From the NCBI GenBank assembly GCA_039183205.1, contig JBCDBR010000019.1, positions 9,483 to 73,482 on the forward strand: 64,000 nucleotides of DNA. Reading direction: 5' to 3'. The position numbers were made by a program, and so were the translations under genes. Source of the stretch: HKCCE3408 sp039183205. Lineage in GTDB: Bacteria; Pseudomonadota; Alphaproteobacteria; Rhodobacterales; Rhodobacteraceae. The notes under the pieces are model-generated. The model did not search any database and was not told the DNA's origin. It saw nothing but the letters and a program-made list of their open reading frames with translations. Below are positions 59,920 to 64,000 of this stretch, one piece after another (within the stretch, counting starts at the first letter, position 1; each line of letters starts with the position of its first letter).

Positions 59920-60623
59920 TATGCGCTCTCCCTCTGGCGGACCGTCCGCTGTTCAATGCGTTTTTCGTGTGTGCCTTGGATCAGGCGGTGCACATAGATG
60001 CCGGGCAGGTGTATCTTGTCGGGGTCAAGGCTGCCGGTTGGCACGATCTCTTCGACCTCCATGACGCAAACCTTACCGCACATCGCAGCGGGCGGATTAA
60101 AGTTCCGGGCGGTTTTGCGGAAGACGCAGTTGCCGGTTTCATCAGCTTTCCAAGCCTTAACGATGGCGAGATCGGCAAAGATCCCTTCTTCCAGGATATA
60201 ATCCTGACCGTTCCACGATTTCACCTCTTTGCCTTCGGCGATCACCGTGCCCACGCCGGTCTTTGTGTAAAAGCCAGGTATGCCGCAGCCTCCCGCCCGC
60301 ATCCGTTCAGCCAGGGTCCCTTGCGGATTAAACTCCAGTTCAAGCTCGCCAGAGAGGTATTGGCGCATGAACTCGGCGTTTTCGCCGACATAGGAACTGA
60401 TCATCTTTTTAACCTGGCGCGTTGCCAAAAGCTTGCCCAGGCCGAAATCATCGACGCCGGCATTATTGGAGGCAACGGTGAGGTCTTTGGTGCCCGACTT
60501 TACAATTCCGTCGATCAGCAGCTCTGGGATGCCGCACAGGCCAAATCCACCGGCCGCAATTAGCATGCCGTCAAACAGCAGACCTTCAAGCGCCGCCTCG
60601 GCGGACGAATATATCTTTTTCAT
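59919..60623 (-). CDS. scoA: 3-oxoacid CoA-transferase subunit A
   Basis: Alpha subunit, forming the CoA-binding half. Motif GGFGLCGIPE (25-34) is the family CoA-binding loop, followed by LTVASNNAGVDDFGLG and GIPGFYTKTGVGTVIAEGKE. 234 residues. It leads a scoA-scoB operon. A perfect GCGGCGT/ACGCCGC hairpin (60690-60706) lies in the upstream gap and could be a leader structure or the end of the HDAC-family transcript. Confidence 0.93.
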   Translation of the reverse strand: MKKIYSSAEAALEGLLFDGMLIAAGGFGLCGIPELLIDGIVKSGTKDLTVASNNAGVDDFGLGKLLATRQVKKMISSYVGENAEFMRQYLSGELELEFNPQGTLAERMRAGGCGIPGFYTKTGVGTVIAEGKEVKSWNGQDYILEEGIFADLAIVKAWKADETGNCVFRKTARNFNPPAAMCGKVCVMEVEEIVPTGSLDPDKIHLPGIYVHRLIQGTHEKRIEQRTVRQRESA

Positions 60624-60742
60624 GCACCTCTCCGTGAAGCTTTGTGCGGAAAGTGGCGCGCGCCGGTGCCCGTGTCAACGCGCGCGGGGGCGGCGTGTGA
60701 CGCCGCGTGCCGCAGCCCACATCTGTTATCCCAGGTTTCAGC

Positions 60743-61843
60743 CTACAGCGCAGTCGCCATCTCATCAATCAAGCCCATCGCAAAAGCGTTGAAGGCGTCA
60801 CTTGGTTGCTGCGCAGTAATCCGCGCGGCAAGCGGATCGGGCGCTGCAATGTCGCTGCCGCACATCTCGGCCAAGACGGCGTGACCGCAGAATGGAACAT
60901 GTAGCTCGGAATAGCCGCCCTCATGCACCATCACCAACCGGCCGCCGCACAGCGCCTCAGCCAGGTCCCGCACCTGCGTCGTCATCTCTTGAAAGGTATC
61001 CGATCCGGCCAACATCCGCGCCAGCGGGTCGACGCCTGAGGCGTCAAATCCACAGGCAACGATGACAACGTCCGGCTTGAATGCTGTCACCTGCGGCTGC
61101 ACGAGTTTTTCCATCGCCGCGATGTAGGTCCTATGCCCGCTGCCGGGTGGCAGCGGAACGTTCAAGTTCGCACCTTGCCCCGCGCCCTCGCCGCGATGGT
61201 CGAAATCCCCCGTATCGCGGGGGTAGTTACGTTCCTGATGCATCGAAATGGTTAGAACATCGGGGTCGCCATAAAATATCGCTTCGGTTCCATTTCCATG
61301 ATGCACATCCCAATCGATCACCGCAACGCGCTGGGCAAGCCCGGCATGGCGCGCCGCCTCAATGGCGATGGCGATGTTGTTTAGCAAGCAAAACCCATTT
61401 GGCCATTCCGGCAGGCAATGATGCCCAGGCGGTCTGGACAGTGCATAAGCGTTGTCGAGTTCGCCAGACAGAACGGCGATCAAGGCAGCCTTCGCCAAGC
61501 CGGCCGAGAGGCTTGCGATCTCAAAGCCATCCGGTCCAAACGGCGTCCGCAGCCCCAACTCACCGCCGCCGGAGGCAGCCACGGATTCAAACTCGTCCAA
61601 ATAGCGAGCAGTATGGACCCGCAACATATCGTCCCGGCCTGCCGGCGCGGCGCTTTGGGTCTTCAGTACGGACCATAGGTCCGTGGCGCGCAGCAAATTG
61701 ACCAACCGACGTTTTGTTTCGGGATTTTCCGGCAATCCGCCAGACGCAAGCGGCTGCACCAATCCGCCTACAGGTGCCATGAAGGCATAGTTTCCACCCG
61801 AATGCCAAAAGCACCGCTCATCCCAAAAAAAACCTGTTTTCAT
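60743..61843 (-). CDS. Histone deacetylase-family amidohydrolase
   Basis: Zinc hydrolase of the arginase/deacetylase fold, 366 residues. Metal and catalytic motifs: LSRPPGHHCLPEWPNGFC (His-His), VIDWDVHHGNGTEAIFY, and IVACGFDASGVDPLARM. Bacterial members are acetylpolyamine or acetoin-type deacetylases; class II HDAC-like lineage. The start MKTGFFWDERCFWHSGGN (61843) was chosen; the open frame to 61948 is atypical. Substrate unknown; homospermidine synthase elsewhere in the window makes a polyamine substrate conceivable, but there is no direct link. Confidence 0.88.
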   Translation of the reverse strand: MKTGFFWDERCFWHSGGNYAFMAPVGGLVQPLASGGLPENPETKRRLVNLLRATDLWSVLKTQSAAPAGRDDMLRVHTARYLDEFESVAASGGGELGLRTPFGPDGFEIASLSAGLAKAALIAVLSGELDNAYALSRPPGHHCLPEWPNGFCLLNNIAIAIEAARHAGLAQRVAVIDWDVHHGNGTEAIFYGDPDVLTISMHQERNYPRDTGDFDHRGEGAGQGANLNVPLPPGSGHRTYIAAMEKLVQPQVTAFKPDVVIVACGFDASGVDPLARMLAGSDTFQEMTTQVRDLAEALCGGRLVMVHEGGYSELHVPFCGHAVLAEMCGSDIAAPDPLAARITAQQPSDAFNAFAMGLIDEMATAL

Positions 61844-61880
61844 CGGGTGAGTATGACGGCGCTGGGCGGGCCGGACAAGG

Positions 61881-61908
61881 TGTGGATACACATGTGAGTT
61901 GTGGATAG
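61881..61908 (-). promoter_or_regulatory. Two DnaA-box-like motifs upstream of the HDAC-family gene
   Basis: TGTGGATAC (61881-61889) and TGTGGATAG (61900-61908) each match the reverse DnaA box TGTGGATAA at 8 of 9 bases, 19 bases apart, 38 bases before the start codon. Promoter role is inferred only. Confidence 0.3.
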
Positions 61909-62017
61909 GTGGGAATCGCGACACTAGGCACGAAAAGCAAAAAATCAAATTATTTCAGATCAATAATGCACGGAATGAACCTGCCGCGCGGTGTGAGTAA
62001 ATCCTGGACGCCGCGTA

Positions 62018-62248
62018 TTACCGTTTAATTTTGTAGCTGCCTTCGGGCAGGTCGAGTGCGGCGGCCAGATCGCGCAGTTGCGCCATGGATAACGTGATGC
62101 GCTGCACCTGATCCGTTCGTGTATCGACTTGTTCCAACGTCACACATTCCGCGAATGCAGCAACGGCGACGTCTTCTTGCAAGGGTTGTTCGCCGTCATC
62201 TACAAGCGTGATCACGGTAGCGTCGAATTCATGCTCTATCGTAAACAT
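62018..62248 (-). CDS. Conserved hypothetical protein
   Basis: A 76-residue protein, MFTIEHEFDATVITLVDDGE at the N-terminus and RITLSMAQLRDLAAALDLPE near the C-terminus, ending YKIKR. Predicted small alpha/beta fold, no signal peptide, membrane span or known motif. It is divergent from the M48 protease gene with 127 bases between and ends 174 bases before the HDAC-family start. Length and regular composition support a real gene; function unknown. Confidence 0.6.
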   Translation of the reverse strand: MFTIEHEFDATVITLVDDGEQPLQEDVAVAAFAECVTLEQVDTRTDQVQRITLSMAQLRDLAAALDLPEGSYKIKR

Positions 62249-62375
62249 AGGGGTAGGCTAGGGGTGTCTTGGCATCCTCGCAACGGCCTCGCTTGCAAAA
62301 AAGTGTCCGCTTAGTGCTAGACGCAAGATCGCCACGTGATAGCCTGAGCCGCGGTCCATAGCACGCGAGCCTCAA

Positions 62376-63047
62376 ATGCGATTTTTCATCCTCGGCTTCC
62401 TCTTGGTGTCTTTGGCCGGTTGCGTCACAGCGCCCACGCCGACAACTGTGCCTGCTTCGGCCGATATTGGGACATTGAATTTCGGCGAGGTCGCGGCCCG
62501 GGTCGAGGCGGTTTCCGAGGCGGAGTGTCGCGCACGGTTGAGGGGGGCAAATTGCGATTTCGTGATCCTGATCGAGCAAGACCCTCGGGCGGGCGTCAAC
62601 GCCTTTCAAACGCTTGATCGAGGCCGGCCACTGATCATCGTGACAGCGGGCCTACTTGAGGAAATTCGCAACGCCGATGAACTGGCGTTTGTGATTGGTC
62701 ACGAAGCGGCGCACCACATTCGCCAACATATCCCGCAGCAGGTCGACGCCGCACGACGCGGCGCGCTTGTATTCGGCGTTTTGGCCGAGATGGGCGGGGC
62801 AGACGATGCTGCCATCCGCGAGGCGGCCGAGCTCGGCGCTGTTGTCGGCGCGCGCAGGTATAGCCAAGAACACGAGCTTGAGGCTGATCAGCTTGGCACG
62901 ATCATTGCCGCGCGCTCGGGCTTTGATCCCGTGCGTGGTGCGCAGTTTTTCGATCGACTGCCCGACCCTGGCAACCGGTTTCTGGGCACGCACCCGCCAA
63001 ATGCGGTCCGGCAGGAAATGGTGCGCGCCACGGCAGCGGCACTTTGA
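62376..63047 (+). CDS. M48-family metalloprotease lipoprotein
   Basis: Predicted lipoprotein (lipobox LAGC, Cys16) facing the periplasm. The zinc motif HEAAH is at residues 109-113 (FVIGHEAAHHIRQHIP), and a third ligand candidate is in QEHELEADQLGTIIAAR, typical of M48/BepA-like proteases. 223 residues, a compact form without TPRs. It may clear or repair outer membrane proteins, as BepA does. An FNR-type box overlaps its stop codon, serving the next gene. Confidence 0.85.
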   Translation: MRFFILGFLLVSLAGCVTAPTPTTVPASADIGTLNFGEVAARVEAVSEAECRARLRGANCDFVILIEQDPRAGVNAFQTLDRGRPLIIVTAGLLEEIRNADELAFVIGHEAAHHIRQHIPQQVDAARRGALVFGVLAEMGGADDAAIREAAELGAVVGARRYSQEHELEADQLGTIIAARSGFDPVRGAQFFDRLPDPGNRFLGTHPPNAVRQEMVRATAAAL

Positions 63048-63057
63048 CCTAAATCAA
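63044..63057 (+). promoter_or_regulatory. FNR/FnrL-type box TTGAC-N4-ATCAA
   Basis: TTGAC (63044-63048), ctaa, ATCAA (63053-63057), matching the TTGAT-N4-ATCAA consensus except one base. It overlaps the M48 stop codon and lies 59 bases before the DUF6455 start. In Rhodobacter such boxes control low-oxygen genes. Confidence 0.5.
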
Positions 63058-63116
63058 AGCGGACTTGCCTCAGCGGCACTACCGTTTGGCCATTACTATG
63101 AGCCGAAGGTGCCGCT

Positions 63117-63404
63117 ATGAGCAAACACGAGCCCAAACCGCTTGCCTCAGAACGCGACGCTTATTGGCGCGTGGTTGGAATGGCGCAGGCAACCGACACA
63201 GATGTCGAGGCTGCTTTTGAGGCGGGCGAACTGACCGCCGAGGGTTGGGCCGATATCATTGGGCGATGCCGGTCCTGCCGATGGGCCAAAGGTTGCGACC
63301 AATGGCTGGCGGCCGATGACGGCGCCCGCCGCGCGGTTCCGCAGGCCTGTCTGAATTCCGCCACTTTCGAGGCCTTGCAGCCGGAGCGAAAGCCAAAGTC
63401 CTAA
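63117..63404 (+). CDS. DUF6455 family protein
   Basis: A 95-residue cytoplasmic protein with a small cysteine cluster CRSCRWAKGCDQWL and a further Cys in PQACLNSATF, as in DUF6455, a Rhodobacterales family of unknown function. The Cys pattern could bind metal or an iron-sulfur cluster, by inference. The start MSKHEPKPLASERDAYWRVV is well placed. An FNR-type box upstream suggests low-oxygen control. It converges with rimO, 31 bases between stops. Confidence 0.75.
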   Translation: MSKHEPKPLASERDAYWRVVGMAQATDTDVEAAFEAGELTAEGWADIIGRCRSCRWAKGCDQWLAADDGARRAVPQACLNSATFEALQPERKPKS

Positions 63405-63435
63405 AGCGCGCGTTAGCAGCAAGGGGGTCGCTCTC

Positions 63436-64000
63436 TTAGGGTGGAATGGGCTGGCCCCACAGATCATAGGCGCTGGCTTCGTCGATCTTAACGGTCAAAA
63501 TATCGCCCGCCTTGAGCGTCTCGAAACCGTGATCGATGAAAAGGTTACCATCGATTTCCGGCGCATCGCCGCGGGTTCGGCAGGTTGCGCCCTGGGCATC
63601 GACGCCATCCACGATCACGTCCAAGCAGGTGCCGACTTTTCGCGACAGTTTTTGCGCCGAGATCGCTTGGGCCCTTTCCATGAACCGCTCATAGCGTTCG
63701 GCCTTCAGCTCTGCCGGGACATGGTTCGGCAACGCGTTGGACCGCGCGCCGGCGACATTTTCGTACTGAAAGCAGCCAACCCGGTCGAGCTGCGCTTCAC
63801 TCAGCCAATCGAGCAGCATCTGGAATTCGTCCTCGGTTTCGCCGGGGTAGCCCACGATGAATGTCGAGCGCAGGGTCAAACTGGGGCAAGCCGCACGCCA
63901 CGATCTGATTTCATCTAAGGTTCGGGCCGCCGCCGCGGGTCGCGCCATGCGCCTCAAAGTGTCGGGATGGGCGTGTTGAAACGGGATATCAAGATAGGGC
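63436..64000 (-). CDS. rimO: Ribosomal protein S12 methylthiotransferase RimO (N-terminus outside window)
   Basis: C-terminal about 188 residues of a radical-SAM methylthiotransferase that modifies Asp of ribosomal protein S12. At the window edge the frame reads PYLDIPFQHAHPDTLRRMAR, followed by LRSTFIVGYPGETEDEFQML, hallmarks of the MiaB/RimO family, and a TRAM-like C-terminal domain (CLDVIVDGVDAQGATCRT, then GDILTVKIDEASAYDLWG). RimO rather than MiaB is supported by the short PIPP-type ending. The 4Fe-4S CxxxCxxC site lies beyond the window. Confidence 0.9.
   Translation of the reverse strand, partial: PYLDIPFQHAHPDTLRRMARPAAAARTLDEIRSWRAACPSLTLRSTFIVGYPGETEDEFQMLLDWLSEAQLDRVGCFQYENVAGARSNALPNHVPAELKAERYERFMERAQAISAQKLSRKVGTCLDVIVDGVDAQGATCRTRGDAPEIDGNLFIDHGFETLKAGDILTVKIDEASAYDLWGQPIPP

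Noticed and set aside
1..64000. CRISPR arrays, insertion sequences, prophage or tRNA genes
   Set aside because: No spaced direct repeats, transposase, integrase or phage structural gene was seen; no convincing tRNA T-arm and acceptor pairing was found by eye, though a tRNA search program would be decisive.

Overview
The window reads as chromosomal core DNA of an alphaproteobacterium, most likely order Rhodobacterales (Roseobacter/Rhodobacter group). This is inferred from gene content and order: hisS-hisZ-hisG, a short HisG needing HisZ, a B12-dependent ribonucleotide reductase behind NrdR boxes, DUF1489, DUF6455 and Hint-domain proteins, a ruvCAB-ybgC-tolQRAB-pal-cpoB-tilS-ftsH supercluster, homospermidine synthase, and a complete-looking tad/cpa pilus locus. 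No phage, insertion sequence, CRISPR array, rRNA or tRNA gene was recognised. Coding density is high and many genes are joined by 1-4 base stop/start overlaps.

Layout. 1-4.9 kb (minus): ArsR-type regulator, then xanthine dehydrogenase xdhA-xdhB-xdhC (xdhC cut by the window edge). 5-9.4 kb: dnaE, a 36-residue secreted-like peptide, slyX, and a gene-free stretch with an orphan plus-strand terminator suggesting a small RNA. 9.4-12.7 kb: hisS-hisZ-hisG. 12.7-18.5 kb: DUF1489, nrdJ, an LpxR-type lipid A deacylase, a Hint-domain protein and rpsD. 18.7-24.6 kb: ECF sigma/anti-sigma pair, homospermidine synthase, a methyltransferase, an MFS transporter, prmA and a small membrane protein. 24.7-37.8 kb: DUF1127, then the long plus-strand block ruvC-ruvA-ruvB, two unassigned genes (one secreted, with an Ivy-like Cys/His motif), ybgC, tolQRAB, pal, cpoB, tilS, ftsH. 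37.8-41.1 kb: a coiled-coil protein and a 27-residue membrane peptide on the minus strand, then the one-carbon pair fhs-folD. 41.1-44.7 kb (minus): Lhr-type helicase, PdeM and a thioesterase. 44.8-57.8 kb (minus): tad/cpa pilus locus with three Flp-like pilins, cpaB, cpaC, an OmpA lipoprotein, cpaE, tadA, tadB, tadC, two TPR lipoproteins, prepilin peptidase and an AAA+ ATPase. 58.1-64 kb: lytic transglycosylase, GNAT protein, scoAB, a histone-deacetylase-family hydrolase, small unknowns, an M48 lipoprotein protease, DUF6455 behind an FNR-type box, and the C-terminal part of rimO.

How the genes fit together. Most products serve replication, repair and nucleotide supply (DnaE, NrdJ, RuvCAB, Lhr/PdeM, Fhs/FolD), the cell envelope (Tol-Pal, LpxR, lytic transglycosylase, FtsH, M48 lipoprotein) and surface attachment (Tad pili).

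The most useful items beyond routine annotation are: a pair of NrdR boxes 31 bp apart with a perfect DnaA box before nrdJ; a helically phased array of DnaA-like motifs at the Hint gene promoter and a second, weaker one between cpaB and cpaC; an orphan terminator before hisS; two very short genes with plausible ribosome binding sites; an Ivy-like secreted protein beside the Tol genes; an atypical AAA+ ATPase in the tad locus; and three pilins in which the usual Glu+5 is Asp. All family assignments come from reading motifs by eye; no database search was possible.
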